Shown: positions 11,067 through 24,142, numbered from the stretch's first letter. The stretch is DNA of 47,535 nt from Pelargonium nanum (GCA_036897485.1 JAYMTF010000170.1:1-47535), one strand, 5' to 3'. The notes: generated by a model from the letters alone, not told the origin. Program-made: numbers and translations.

Positions 11067-13270
11067 CTATTCCTTTTTCCTAGAATCTTTCAGCTGTCCC
11101 CTCTTTCTGACTCCGATGTTAAACTTCAAACGCCACGCATCAATAGCAGACTCCGGCAGTGAGTTAAGCAAAGCCCAAATGGCTGAATGGGGCCAGTACG
11201 GCGTGCAGCGAGGTTCATAGCCTATCCAGCGCATAGCTGCTCGGGCATAACCATCTGGTGATGGAACAAAGAAAGAAGACCTCTTGATCGATGCCATTTT
11301 TGTTGCCACATACAATGGAACCTGCACCCAGAGAACAATAGGTTTATCAGAAGACATAAATTGAAGTATATTGTATGTTATAGTTCAGCTCACTCTAGTG
11401 GCATATACCTTAATATATCAAACTCATCACTCATAATATCAAACTTGCCCCAATGCCAAGTTTACGATCCACTACAAAGTGGAAAAAAGGGCGGAGACTC
11501 CAATTATTATGGACTCAAGGAAGGGTCGTTTATATATGCAGTCTTACCTCAGAATGGTTAATTTCTTTTAATAAGATGTTATGGTCCACTTGGCTTAGGT
11601 CCCGAAAACATATCATATTGTTCATCATGTAATGCTAATATGCTAATTGGTGACCACCACAATAGCTACAACTTGATCATAACATCTACACTCTTCTTCT
11701 AGTTCTCTGTGATACAGCTATAGCATATCATATAATTCTCTTCATGCCAATTTGGAAAATAAAAGAGTAAAAGATGCACTCTGCTTGATAATGTAATCAG
11801 CAGAACAAGCCAGGAATCCCGATGATTACATAAGAAATTTCAGATTCAAACACAAAACATGATATGCTCTAAATGATAAATGCACTTGAGTAAAACAAAT
11901 GTAGCCAATTTCTCTCCTGCACAAAGATTTGCTTCTTTATAGTTGACCAAGAACAAACCGCACTCTGTTTTTCTATATGAATTCGCCATTCAAGGTCACT
12001 CGCTTCTCAAACAAGACAAGCATTGTTCTAGAACTCTAATATCATTCAAAATAATCACCAACATCCCTCAGTTACTACTACGAAAACAAAATTTCCTCCG
12101 CCTAATAGTTTCAATGTGTCACGTAATGGATATATTTAGTGTCACACCAAGCATGAAGAAATGCAAGTTGAGCAACAACATATCATGATTTTCATATGAG
12201 CTCAACAAGCCACGCTCCTCTCCAACAGGACACGACACTTTTCTACTCGTAACTGTCCGATTATTAACCTCCTAACAGACCTTTAGAAGTCGATCAAACA
12301 ACATGATTTCAACTATCCCATGAAGAAAGCATGGACCTTTTTGTTTCACCTAAGTTACCCAAAATTCATGGAAGGCAAGCCTACTTGTGTAATAACAATT
12401 GAATAAGATATAATCAATCAATCAATAAAAAAATCATCAAAATCAATCATTAACTAAAGAAAAACACAAAACTATACCTGACACTGTACATCGATCCCAC
12501 TGTTCTTGTACTCAACATAGAGGCACCTTGAGAATTGGTCAATATATCTGAAAACAAACTCATTGTTAGCACCACCAAAGCAAAACAATCAAAATTTGAA
12601 GTGTAAGTAATGACATAATCTAAAAAGCTTACGCTTTTGTAGCAGCATAAACAGCATAGAGAGGATCCGAGGGAATCACAATAGCAGCACCAGAGCCAAT
12701 ATTCACAATTGCACCTCTCTTCCTCTTCAGCATCCCAGGAAGAACAGTTTGTGTAACCTTTGTGGTGCCCTCAACATTAATCTTAATCAAATTCCTCAAC
12801 AGCTCCTCGTCCACTTCATGGAAGAACCTCGCATACGGGTACGACATTCCAACATTGTTCACCAAAACCCCAACATCCAAACCTTCGATAGCTTCACCAA
12901 TCCTCCCAATACCCTCAGACAAATCACCAGTGAAGTCGACCACAACAGTCTTGATCTGGGTTTTGCCATATTTGGCCAAAATCGAATCCGAAACGCCCCT
13001 CAGCTTCTCCGGATTGCGACCCACCAAGATCAGATTGAGCCCTTTGCGAGCAAACTGAAAGGCGAAGCCTTTGCCGATACCGTCGGTGGGTCCGGTCACG
13101 AGAGCCCAAGATCCGTACTTTTTCAGATTCTTTCCGGGTCGGAGGAAATTGACGTAGACCCATTTGAGGAAAGCGAGAAGGGTTTTCAAAACCGAGAGCG
13201 AGCCCAGAAGGAAGAGGACGATGAGCCAAATTGGCTGAGCCCTGAGCTGGTCCATGCAACAGAGCTCCAT
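11067..13270 (-). CDS. KCR1: Very-long-chain 3-oxoacyl-CoA reductase (KCR), copy A
   Basis: Three exons: 13270-12633, 12547-12478 and 11321-11067, joined in frame to give 320 aa. KCR reduces 3-ketoacyl-CoA to 3-hydroxyacyl-CoA with NADPH in the ER fatty acid elongase, feeding waxes, sphingolipids and storage lipids. An N-terminal hydrophobic segment (about 13-35) precedes the SDR domain: TGPTDGIG (59-66) for NADPH, NNVG (138-141), IGSG with Ser193, and Y208-x3-K212. The C-terminus ends SRKKE, an ER-retention-like dilysine tail. NNVG replaces the usual NNAG. Length and exon phases match the plant KCR family. The second intron is long (1156 bp) and the first only 85 bp. A paralogue lies upstream at 15485-17801. 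The symbol is by family; which copy is the KCR1 orthologue is inference, favoured by the dilysine tail. Confidence 0.93.
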
Positions 13271-13383
13271 GGTTGTTTGTAGTGTGCACGATCAATTGAA
13301 AAAGAGATAGAAATAGAGGTGATGGGTATGGTATTGTTGGTTGAGAGTTGATTTGAGTATGGAAGTGAATTAATGGGAGTTTA

Positions 13384-13391
13384 TATATACA
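13384..13391 (-). promoter_or_regulatory. Probable TATA box of KCR copy A
   Basis: TATATATA-like motif inside GTTTATATATACAG, about 115 bp upstream of the ATG. This leaves room for a 5' UTR of roughly 80 bp. No other core promoter element is obvious. Confidence 0.45.
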
Positions 13392-13679
13392 GATAGAGAG
13401 GTGGCTGGAAGTAGATGAGCTGCGAACAACCTCAAATAACTACAACATTAACTAGGAGGAGACGTGCTGTTCTTGTTGATTACACATGACTAGAAAAACA
13501 ACTACTACGAGAACTAGGAGTGTTTCTGTTTGAGGAAGTGCAGTGTTGTGGTCTTCCGATGGTTTAATGTTAGTTTGGTGAAACAGTTCAAACAATTGAA
13601 CACTCATTTAAGTTTATGAAAGAATTGGGTTTACTTTCGGTTATAAGGTGGCTGTTGGCCAAAAACCCCAAAGTCCAAC

Positions 13680-13938
13680 GTTACATTAATTACTGTTTTT
13701 TTTTTAAATCATAAGGTTCCTGAGCGGGTCCGCAAATTTGCGGTTGACACCTTTAAGCCGTTCTACCACACCCAGACTAATCCTCATCCGAGCCAGATAG
13801 GACCGCAAGGGCGGCAAAGCTCTCCTTACCAAATTTTAACGCAGTTGCATTCTGAACTCGAGATCTCAGATTAAGCTAGAACAACTCCTTATCAGTTGAC
13901 CCACGCGCTTTGTACCTTTGGTGGTTACATTAATTACT
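13680..13938 (-). mobile_element. SINE, minus orientation, with 15-bp target site duplication
   Basis: GTTACATTAATTACT occurs at 13680-13694 and again at 13924-13938, perfectly matched, bracketing a 229-bp body. Read on the minus strand the body has an A-box-like GGGTCAACTGATAAGG and a B-box-like region around TCTCGAGTTCAG, and it ends in an A-rich tail (the T run after 13695 on the plus strand). Pol III promoter, short length, A tail and long TSD together define a tRNA-derived SINE. It sits between the two KCR genes. Confidence 0.85.
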
Positions 13939-15484
13939 TTTGTATCAAGTATTTAATACTCCACCAGTCCCATGTTCCTTCTCCAAGAACACATGTTTCA
14001 TTATCCTTCTTGTGGTAAGAAAATTAGTTATACACTTAATCATGCATATAATTTTGAGTTTATTCTAATGTCAACAGTTTAAATAAATTGAAACAGTGAA
14101 GTTTTGAATTGACAACATAGTAGAGAAGTGAAAAACTTTTCAATGTTCTTTATTAGTTTTTTTTTCTCTCTGTCATTTATGCATCCTCCCATATTGCTTT
14201 TCTTTTACTTTCTATCGAACATTCAATGGGCACTAGATAATAAGACGACCCATCCTCACAAATTAATTGAACCCATTGCCAATGAGGGGTGTCACTTATG
14301 TGTCTTTGAATCTGTGAAACAGTCTACAAGTTTGGAGTGACCTCTTTCAGTCATACCTAAATTTATTTGTTACCACGGTTGGTCCCAAGTGAGTTGAAGC
14401 TTCTCGGGCTATTCGAGTAGTCCAAGCAGTCGAGGATAGTTGCAGTGTCAAAGCACTCCCTCGTCTCTTGGGTCGTCAGAAGAGTTTAGAATGAGTCGAG
14501 TGTTATAGGTGTCATGATGTGGGTTAGATTGATCTTTAGTTTGGTCACGTTGAAAAACGGCTAGAAGTTAGGATTCAGAGTGAACGTTTAATTAAAATGG
14601 ACCAAAGAGATTAACTAGTTATACTAGATTAGGTTAGGTTAGTTTTGAATTATTAGGGATAATGTGAGAATTTTATAAATGAAGCGAGTCATATGCATCT
14701 GAGACGATGAAAGAGAATAATTCCATTAGAATTATTTTTAAATCGATGAAGTGAACATGCCGCATAAAAAAAAGTATAGTTTTGTGTCCTAGAACAATAG
14801 AACATGCCACATAAATAATTTTCTCTATCATACCAAATTTGACGGGTGACATTGAGTTTGAGTTGCTTGCTTGTAGAGTGAAAAGACTAAAAACAGTTTA
14901 ATTGAGGTCTCCAAACGATAAAATGTCTCACAATGAGAATTATTTGAGAATTTCAACGTTACAATAAATGAATAATACTTAGAAACCTTTTTTTTTTTAG
15001 AAAAAAAGAAAAAATACTTAGAAACTACTAAAAGAACAGGAGAAATATAGGTTCTGGTTGAAAAAAATTAAATTCTTCTTTTAGCTACTAACTTTAGCCC
15101 TCAATGTTTTGCTGGTTAAATTGATTTGTAACGTGTTTGTTGTTCATGTGATTGGTTTTCAACTACAGAACAAGACACGTCACGTTCCATTTAATAATTT
15201 TTCACGTGAACTTTACAAATGAATATAAAGTTAAACTTTCTTCAAAATTTTGAAGTCAAATCAAGTTATTAATTAGTTTTACGTCACAATCGTGTCTAAC
15301 CGAAATATGTGATTTGTGGTTGACATGTGAATCTATAGACTTGAGGTCATTTATAACTTTTAGGTTTCTTTCCGCCGAGTAGGGAACATTTGAGTCCAAA
15401 ACGTACAATAGTAGTTAGTAGTTACTCTTTTATTTAAACAATATTAATGTAACAACCCATACCCATCCACAAGGACTCTGCTAA
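13939..15484. other. Intergenic between KCR copies
   Basis: Mostly AT-rich. 14350-14530 is less AT-rich and may be old transposon DNA. A 13-bp direct repeat AATACTTAGAAAC at 14974-14986 and 15013-15025 flanks a T/A-rich 26-bp insert. The 70-codon frame at 14128-14340 is low-complexity and not taken as a gene. Confidence 0.35.
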
Positions 15485-17801
15485 TTACTCCATGGAATGG
15501 GCTTGTTTCTTCCTGCTGATGCCAATGGAGAGACGCCAAGAATCAAGAACAGTCTCCGGAACCAAACTCGCAAAGAACCATTGGAGTTGGTGACTCCAAT
15601 ATGGTGTGCACCTTGCATTGTACCCTATTTGTTTGATTGCAGCTTCTGCATAATCATCTGGTGTCGGTATAAACATCGACGATTTATCGATCAATGCCAC
15701 TTTCGATGCCATTTTCGTTGCTACATACAGAGGTACCTGACAAATCATGATCACAATATACAATATGTGATATCGGTCCATGCAGTTTTGTGAAACGGAG
15801 ACCAGAATTAAGTTGGTTTTTATATATACCTGGCACTGAACATCAATTCCATAGCTCTTGTACTCTACATGCAAACATTTTGAGAGCTGATCCACGTAGC
15901 TGCATGCAATTAGTACCATATTACTTACTGGTAATGTGTCTAAATCTATATACTAAATACTAATTACTTGTGTTTGGCTATGAACTGATGAGGATAAGGA
16001 TAACAACATTAACTGTTGCATCTTGTCCAATGTCAGACAAGGACACAGTCACATACTCGCAGCTAACAATTCGCTGCCGGTGATGACTTTAATTTGGTAG
16101 TTGGACTTTATGGGATGTACCATCCATCCATGGTTGAGTCGTCATACAAATCGGGAATTATAACGCTAATTTTATGACCAAGATCGTTAATCGGGTCGGA
16201 AGATTCATGTACAATCAGTAACGGAGCCTGGGTAGGTCATGGCATTTGCCAGCTTTTTACACTTCATCCGTTCCAAAATGACCCATAGTTTTTATTTTTG
16301 ATTTTTTTATAAAAATATTAGTTAGTGTGATATATTTATTCTTGTATTCTGGCCTCGTGTGTTAAAAGATACTAATTAACAAGTTATAAAGATACTATTA
16401 ATAATTCATGTATATCTAACTTACTAGTTAAAAATGACACTCATTTTGAGACATAACTTACTAGTTAAAAATGAAGATAAACAAAACACGCAATTTGAGA
16501 CGACAGGACTATTAGTTAGATCATTGGTGAACACAAATAAGAACTTGGCCCACGGAAACTGTCTCTATTTTGTTTGGTCTCTTTTTTTACACGTGGTTCA
16601 TCTTATGGTGATGAATACGGTTTGCTCCCACCTTAGTTACTCGAATTTAAACCTCGAGACCATATTTCAAATATATTTTTCTTGTATGCACTCAGCCGAT
16701 GTAAATTAAGTTTTTAAAATTGATCGGCAAAAATAGCTAGCCTAAAAACGCTATTAGCACATATAACAAAATTTTAAACTAATTAGATTTTTTTTTATCA
16801 GCAAAAACTAATTAGATTTAGAAGCCGATGAATAAAAAAATTTCGACTATCCATAGAGATTAATAGTGACCTCTTATAGCACAATTTATGTGAATAGGTT
16901 GAATCGAAAGAGTTGAGTCTATTAACGGGGAGAAATCGGCTGAAACCCGATTTTAATCCATAGAGATTCAATAATGATTTTGAATCGTTTAGGAAGTGAA
17001 TCGACTTGAATCGGCCTAATCAAATGGGATAGGAGATTTTAACAACCATGCATCCATCTAACTTGGGTCAAAACAAGAAGAAAGAAGATTTTACCTTCAC
17101 AAAGAATCTAAACAAGCAGTACAAAAGTGCATGCAGAATGTAAAAATGAACGAAGCTTACGCTTTTGTGGCACCATATATTGCGTAGAGAGGATGAGCAG
17201 GCACAACAATTCCAGCTCCAGACCCAATATTGACAATAGCACCTCTCTTCCTCTTGAGCATCCCTGGTAGAACAGCTCTGGCAACCCTACTCGTGCTCTC
17301 CACGTTCACCCGAACAATATTCATCCACACTTCTTCGCCAACCTCGTGGAAGAAACTCGCACACGGGTACGTAATGCCCGCGTTGTTAACCAGAACACCA
17401 ACATCAACTCCTTCCAAGGCATCTTCCAAGGAGCTTAGTCCAGTGACAACATCACCAGAAAAGTCAAACACAACAATCTTGATCTGGGTACTAGGAGACC
17501 TTGTCTGAATTTCCCTCGACACACTTTCGAGTTTGATAGAGTTTCTACTCACAAGTATCAGATTCAGACCTTTCCTGGCTAGTTGGTGGGCAAAGGCCTT
17601 GCCAATTCCGTCCGTGGCTCCGGTGACTATAGCCCAAGAACCGTACTTTCTGAGATCTTTCGCGGGTCTGAGAAATGTAGAGTGCACCCATTTGAGCAGA
17701 GAGATGGAGGGTTTGAGGATGGAGACAAAACCTGCAAAAGAGAGGAGAAGAATCCATGGAGGCAGGGTTAAGAGGTCATGTATAAAAAATGATGGCTGCA
17801 T
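15485..17801 (-). CDS. Very-long-chain 3-oxoacyl-CoA reductase (KCR), copy B
   Basis: Three exons: 17801-17161, 15899-15830 and 15736-15485, giving 320 aa, the same length as copy A. The frame is open to 17861 but only from a TTG, so the ATG at 17801 (MQPSFFIHDLL) is chosen. The N-terminal hydrophobic anchor, TGATDGIG, canonical NNAG, IGSGAGIV and a YGATK active-site Tyr/Lys are all present, so it should be a working reductase of the ER elongase. It differs from copy A in the C-terminal tail (ISRKKQAHSME, no terminal dilysine) and in the region after ATKMAS. Intron placement is conserved but sizes are swapped: intron 1 is 1261 bp and carries a MITE, intron 2 is 93 bp. Substantial divergence argues for an old tandem duplication. 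The equivalent of KCR2 is possible but unproven. Confidence 0.92.
16258..16511. mobile_element. Degenerate Stowaway-like MITE in intron 1 of KCR copy B
   Basis: The left end TACACTTCATCCGTTCCAAA and the right end GAGACGACAGGACTA, both at TA, are degraded forms of the CTCCGTCCCAAAATGAGTGTC terminus. An internal GACACTCATTTTGAGACA lies near 16436. The length of about 254 bp suits the family. Confidence 0.65.
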
Positions 17802-18458
17802 ATTCTGCTTTGTAGCTTTGTAGCCCAGATTGTTCTTCTTCGTCCCTGTTTCTCTATTCAAAAGACAAGAAAATGTTAAATGAACTATCTACACAAGCAT
17901 AGCTCTATTCAAAAGGTGGCGTGGATGAATAGTCATCACATGCACAAAAGGAGACCGAAGACTAGGCCATTCCATTTGGAAAGTGAAACAATTCATCTTG
18001 CGAGGACAGGTTGGTGCAGAGTAAATGACCGCAGAGGGCATTTATAATTTCTGAGTGCCAACGCAGCAACGCCTTAAACGTTGCCACCATCGTTAACTTC
18101 ATTTTGTGATCAATGCAGGCCGTTGTTACTGTCAAAAACTTTCATTTACTCAAGGCATTAACTTGCCCATCTCTATGCTAATAGAGTCTTCAAGTACAAT
18201 ATTAATCATCCACAAACTTTGGACTGGAAAAATGGATCCTTACCCATTCTTTAAAAAATATAGCTACATCATTACATTTATGTCTGTACAAATGTAGTAG
18301 TGTACATACCATGCTTGCAGCCGAGTTCTCTTGTGACAGTTTTTAATGCCACCACATTTTGGGTAGATATGTGATGATGACATTTCCTCAAAGAAGTAGT
18401 AACCATGTGCTAAAGCAGCTTTTAAGAGAACTCGGGTTATAAGCAACAGTTTACTCAG
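17802..18458. other. KCR copy B promoter and RGS1 3' region
   Basis: KCR copy B and RGS1 are both on the minus strand, so this 657 bp holds the promoter and leader of the former and the 3' UTR of the latter. A 12-bp perfect inverted repeat at 18321-18332 and 18424-18435 sits just past the RGS1 stop. No coding sequence seen. Confidence 0.45.
18311..18445 (-). other. Foldback hairpin in the probable RGS1 3' UTR
   Basis: CCGAGTTCTCTT at 18321-18332 is perfectly complementary to AAGAGAACTCGG at 18424-18435. Weaker complementarity extends on both sides of the arms (GCTT...GCAG outside; CAG/GCTG and ACCACAT/ATGGT-like segments inside). The span is about 135 nt, similar to a MIR precursor or a short MITE. 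I recognise no known miRNA in it. Confidence 0.45.
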
Positions 18459-21400
18459 TCACTGCAGATCAAAATCATGATTGCGGCCAGAGCCCTTTGA
18501 AGGATGTTCTTCATAGAAAGGATCGTCAGCAGCACCATGTACAGAACTCAACCTTGGAGAGAAGTTCCAGCTTGTCATTTCCAGCTCATGCCCATTTGAT
18601 CTCATACTTGCCTCTTCCTTGAACTTCATGAAGAACATGGATGACCAATAATCTTTTGCTAGGTTCTTCAAGGGAAAAAAGAGCACGCTTTAGACAAAAA
18701 AATGCTATTGGGTACTTCACTAATAAAAAAATGATACAGCAAAAGTAAAGAAAAGCATACCATTTTCATCAACTGCATTAGCTCATTCAGTGCATTATTG
18801 AAGAGATCGGGGTGTGCCAGATCAGTAGTGGTTAAAATTTCTTGTCGACTACGATGAGATATGTTCACCTCCATAGCTGCACCTGATACGCAACAATTAT
18901 GTAACACATCAGACAAAGTATGATTCACCTACTTGTCAATGTAACTGCTAATTAATGCTTGATCAGGAAAAAAGGGAGGGAAAAGCTTGTTCTAGCTAGT
19001 AGGTGTATAATAAATCTTCCATAACCATTAAAAAGCTTGTAAAAAAGAGATACAGGTTGGAAAAGAAATTAAACTAAAATTAAGGCGGTTGGCGAACACC
19101 ACTAGTGAAATAGCCATTCACGGCATTCTTTAAATTAGACTTTGATTTTACAGTTTCCACTTTATCCTATAACAGGATTGCTTTTAGCCCCTGATATGGG
19201 AACACAGAAGGACTAGGATATTACAGACATTTTTCAATGAATTACAAATTCTCAACTCGCAATACTTCCAACAATAACAAAAGATTATCATATCATATTA
19301 ATATTTACTAGACTCATGAGAAATAAAGGCCATGAAGTCGGCCATTCAGATATCCCCACCTGCAACTATATACTTCTCAATTATGTGGCGTGCCATATAG
19401 ATCCTTCTTACTGAGTCATCTACAGGTATTTTACCACGCTCGTTAACTTCATCATAGAAATGAACACTCTCCCCAGCCAGACAACTGCAAATAAGAAAAA
19501 TGTGTGAGATAAAGGAACCTGCACAAATCATGTGATGGTTTCTTTCTACTAAGGCTCCATTTATGTAAGAGAATTGACGTACTAAGTTTGGGGGAATCAA
19601 TATTTTTCGATATTAGAACGACAGAACAGTCACCATCTGAGTTCTTTTCCTAAAAAAAATATTCTGAAATAAATGGAGCCAAGGGAGGAAGAAAAACCTG
19701 TCTGCAAATGCCATAAAGGATAAGCGGAATCTTTTGTTAAGAAGAAGTTTATCCAGAGGTTCATTAAGATCTATGATGGGAGCAGGTTCATGCATTAGCA
19801 ATCCACTACTAGGTATGCTGAGAGCCTGACCCATTGAATCAAATCTTTGGGGTTCTCTTTTTTTCAAGCTAATTTGGGAGAGCAGAGGTTGTGAGCTTGA
19901 TATTGAGAAGAAAACCAGTACAAGAATACTTGCCTGCAGAATATACCTGGAAAATGTTAGCAGGTATACATAAGCCAACAGCTTAGAATTTATCAAATAA
20001 TACGTGGAAGTACAGGGTAAAGAAAGGATACAAAAACTATAAAGTAATGAACTGATTAGAAACCACACCGTAATTAAAAGCACAAATCTGGAGGCAACTT
20101 GAAGCCATTCGACGTCATCATGAATTTCATTCAAGATGTAAGCAACAACCCATACACCTGGAAATTAAAGACTCGCAAGTTACAAGTGAGGACCAACAAG
20201 AAGGTATAAGTTTGATACTAAAACTTAAACATATTCTAAAGCAAGAGGATCAATTTATGTAATTTACATAGAACAATGTTCAAGGAATATGCCCACGAAA
20301 CCTTCCAAGTTCCAATACTATTATCACACTACTGAAGCAAAGAAGAAGCTCACAGTGCACTATTATCTGGGTATGAGGCCTAAAAGAACAGCTATCCAGT
20401 CTAATCATGAAACAATATTGTCCCAATATTTTCAATCCCGCTAATTACCCGCCAAGAAACATCTTATCTATTGGGTACTGGTCACATTTAATTAACAGGT
20501 GGCTAGTTGACAGGATAGGATTAGATGAATCTGCACCTACTTCTGATAATAACAACCTAAAGGTATCTTTTCCCATATAAGATTAGAGCGTGTTAAAGAC
20601 AAATTACAGATACTTGTAAAACACTCGCAGAAGTTTACCAAGGGAAGAGGATGAGACAAGTATTCCCTGCCAAAGGTCTCTAAGCTCGTCGAACCTGAAC
20701 TCTATATGTCGAATGGACCTTGTGATTGCAACCAAAGCTACCACATACAAAGTGTGAAGAGACACGACTGGTGTAATCCACTGAGTCCCCATGTGGCAGC
20801 GGAAATTCAGAGGTTTCTTCACATGAATAACTACAGAACAAATGAGCCTTCTTGTCAATGGAAAGCATTGGTTTGAAAAGAGAGCAACTTGGAGATAAAA
20901 CCCACATGATCAAAATATCAATCAGCATAACATTTTATTTCAACAACAAAGAAAACTGCACACTAACAGCATGTATGGTTGGAAAAACTTTTCATGAAAT
21001 TGGTAATGGAAGTATTTCTCAAGACTGCAGTGATAACAAAAACGTGTATGATCTTGTTGCACATTTGCACCTTAAATATTTGTGGGCATAGTACCTGCTT
21101 TCTTAGTATGCATCAAGATGACATAAAGAAAGAACTAGATTGAAAGTTATTTGCATATATTCTCTAGCTTATGGGTGCATAAAATTGCAAATGAAACAGT
21201 GATGTATGAACAATACTCACTTTTCCAAACAAAATCGCTGGAAACACACATACATACAGTGCGTATGGTTGAATCACAATAGATGGTTTCTCATGTTATG
21301 GTGATAACATAGTATCCATAGGCTGGCTGTATGGGTTTTATTCTAGTGATGGATCAAGATTCAGACAAACAGGCAAAGGAACAGCGAGCAAGCAGCGCCA

Positions 21401-24142
21401 GCTCATTTTACCATGTAACTACCAATTTACCATATATATGAAAGCTAACAGTACTTTCCCTCATGACCCGGTCATGCAAAATATATATATAGCTAGCTTC
21501 CATTGCAGATATTGTAGTTCTATAAATACATACCCTACTAAAATGAAAGTTTCTTAACTAACTTACATGCAGCTCCAGCTATCCATGGCAAGAGCATAAG
21601 TGGAAGAAAAATATATGATCTGATAGGTGGTAAACACCTCCTGAAATGCCATTTAAAATATAAAGAAAATTTTAGTAAGGTAGCAAGCAAAAAAAAACAC
21701 GAGAGATGATGTTACACTTTTAAAAGAGTTTCAGTTTAGTAAAGTAGGATGATTTGATGGACAAAAAAAAAAAAACAAATTTGTCATATAAACGAGTTTT
21801 GAGCACACATCTGTTGCTTAAGCCAACAGGAATAAACAGAACTTCACTAATCATATTCACCATCCAGTTATAGGACTCAGTTATGAAATTCAGATCCATA
21901 GTAAGATTTCCCTTCAGTGAACAAGGTTTCTGAGCATGCTGGGAGTGTCAATTCAGTGGCACAAATGACTTCATGGTAAGGTTTATTGAACTGTGTAACA
22001 AAAAAAATTCAAGCCCAGCACAATACTTACTTGACAAATATGTAATACAATTGGGAGGCCTGTACTATTCGGCAGCTCAGCAACAAACCAAATCCAATGG
22101 TACCTTCAACCCAGACTGGAAGCCAATGAAACAAAGAGATATTAAACTCGAGACATATATTAATGTGAAAAGAAATGTCCTAATCACAGCCTGCTATAGC
22201 AACTTGCAAAATTCTAATGACTAGAAGGAACAGTTATTGACCTGCCCAGATATAGCAAGATTCCCACCAATGGCTCTTCTTGAATTTCAAGAAGTTTAGA
22301 GACATCTGTTCAATCATGCATAGAGCAATAAATATGTCAAGAAACCCATAACACTACTCAGCGCGGATAAAGTACTTGAAAACTGATAAAAGTATATGGA
22401 TTTGAAAATGTATGCATTCTACCACAATTGACAACAGAAGGTTGAAACTAGCGAAAACTTGAATAACTGGAATCCAGAAGCCACTGTTTTTGGCATGAGG
22501 AAGCTTGTGAACTAAAAATGGCAATATTAGCCTTGAGAGAAGCCTGAAAGAAAAGAAGTACTGAAATTAATATATCAATACATAAAATGGCACTGAAATA
22601 AGACAGCTTCTGAATGTGATCTTAGAGAATGCATATATGCTAATAGATGTGAACAACTTCAAACTGACAAAAAAAATGAAAAGAGGGAGAGAGAGGAGTT
22701 AACAAGCATGTTGATGTTTGTATGGTCTTTTTTCATCTGTCCAATAAAATATTGAATATTTCCTTCTTTTCATTGATTCAAAAATATATAAACAAGAATA
22801 AGAAGCAATGATCAATAACATCAAGCAGAAAGACAATCTCTAACTGGCTTAACAATCCTAACTGAAAATTTTACCATGCTCCTCTAGTCACATATTTCAA
22901 ACGGCATGAAGTAAACATGAATATGTCATGTGAAGCCAGAACCCAACACAATTCCTAGCTGGAATTTCTACTGCCCAAACAAGCAAGATAAGTATCTATC
23001 AAGAAGAGGCTACTCTTACTGCCTAAAATTGAAGATCAGTTAAGCGATAAAACGACCAAGACCAATACTTCAGAAAAGGAAAACTGAATAACATTTAATA
23101 TATTGTTTCTGGCAGCTCTGTTTTACTTTTGAGTTTGTATTCTTTGGTTGCTGTTTTCATTTGCAGTTCTTGCCCTTGTTGGTATTCTATAGCTACCTCG
23201 ATCAGTTCATTTTCATTATTTTCAGATTACATTGGTTATGTACTTCAAATTATGCATATAGTATACATTTATTCTCACTTGTCTTTATTTTTTTTCTATT
23301 CAAATATTTTAGTTTTTCAGTTCCCATTAGGGTAAGGCTCATCCTCTGTAGGTGTAATTATTCTTCTCTATTCAATAAAGCTTCAAGGTTTCTGTCCACT
23401 TTGTCCAATATATATGTAAGTAATGTCAAACCAACATTCGAAATAAGCAAATTTTCACTCTTCAAATTCTTTTTGCTGCATTCCAATTACTTAGCACAAC
23501 GTCAACTTCAGAATGCAGATTTGCCCAAGATCCCACAGTATATTAGTTAAGTTTGGAGTTGGAAATGAGATCTACACTAACGAATAGGATGTAAAAGGTG
23601 AATTTACTGACATGATAGAGAAGATATAATGTCGCCACTTATACATAGCACAATTTAAAAATAAAAACCTATTAGTCATAGCAAACCAGTATCAAATCCA
23701 GGTGAAAATCTCCATATAGAGTGTTGATAACTTACAGCCTCCAATTATAGAAAAATTGTACTAATTTACAAATAGAACTAGTTGCAGACCCCAAAACAAG
23801 TACTAATTTTGACAAACAGAAACAAAAGATCTATAGTCCCTGTTCATTCAAATTCATTGAGGCATATCTCGAATACATACTGTGCAATCAAAATTGTCAC
23901 GACAAACACACAAAATAAAGAAACCCACTTCAGATCAACCCTCCCAAAAGAAGAAACTGCAGACAAATCAATGTCCCGAGGCAGGAATCAAGACCCAAAT
24001 GCCTAATTTCACTAAAAACGGAGTGTTGCAGTGAAGGGAAGAAGACGCGAAAAAGCACAACTTACAGAATCATGGACAGTACGGATATGGCAACGGCCAA
24101 GTAATCGCTGGCACAGCCACCGTCGACGGCACAGCTCGCCAT
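18459..24142 (-). CDS. RGS1: Regulator of G-protein signalling 1 (seven-TM RGS protein)
   Basis: Eleven exons: 24142-24066, 22543-22423, 22305-22242, 22115-22031, 21640-21567, 20830-20639, 20157-20069, 19933-19698, 19484-19360, 18882-18761 and 18665-18459. They give 463 aa, close to the family length. Plant RGS1 is a plasma-membrane protein that speeds GTP hydrolysis by the self-activating G-alpha subunit and is removed by sugar-triggered endocytosis. Residues 1-245 carry the seven-TM part ([15 protein letters not shown] start, then [50 protein letters not shown], and the final segment [18 protein letters not shown]). Residues about 290-400 are the RGS box ([55 protein letters not shown]). 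The C-tail has NFSPRLSSV with serines at 431, 435 and 436, matching the known phosphorylated cluster of the Arabidopsis protein. Exon phases agree throughout. Intron 1 is 1.5 kb. Confidence 0.95.

Noticed and set aside
17802-17861. A 20-residue N-terminal extension of KCR copy B
   Set aside because: It begins with TTG; the ATG at 17801 gives exactly the length of copy A.
23129-23550. Open frames in the first intron of RGS1
   Set aside because: AT-rich Phe/Leu/Ser-rich frames on the other strand, lying wholly in an intron defined by conserved exons on both sides.
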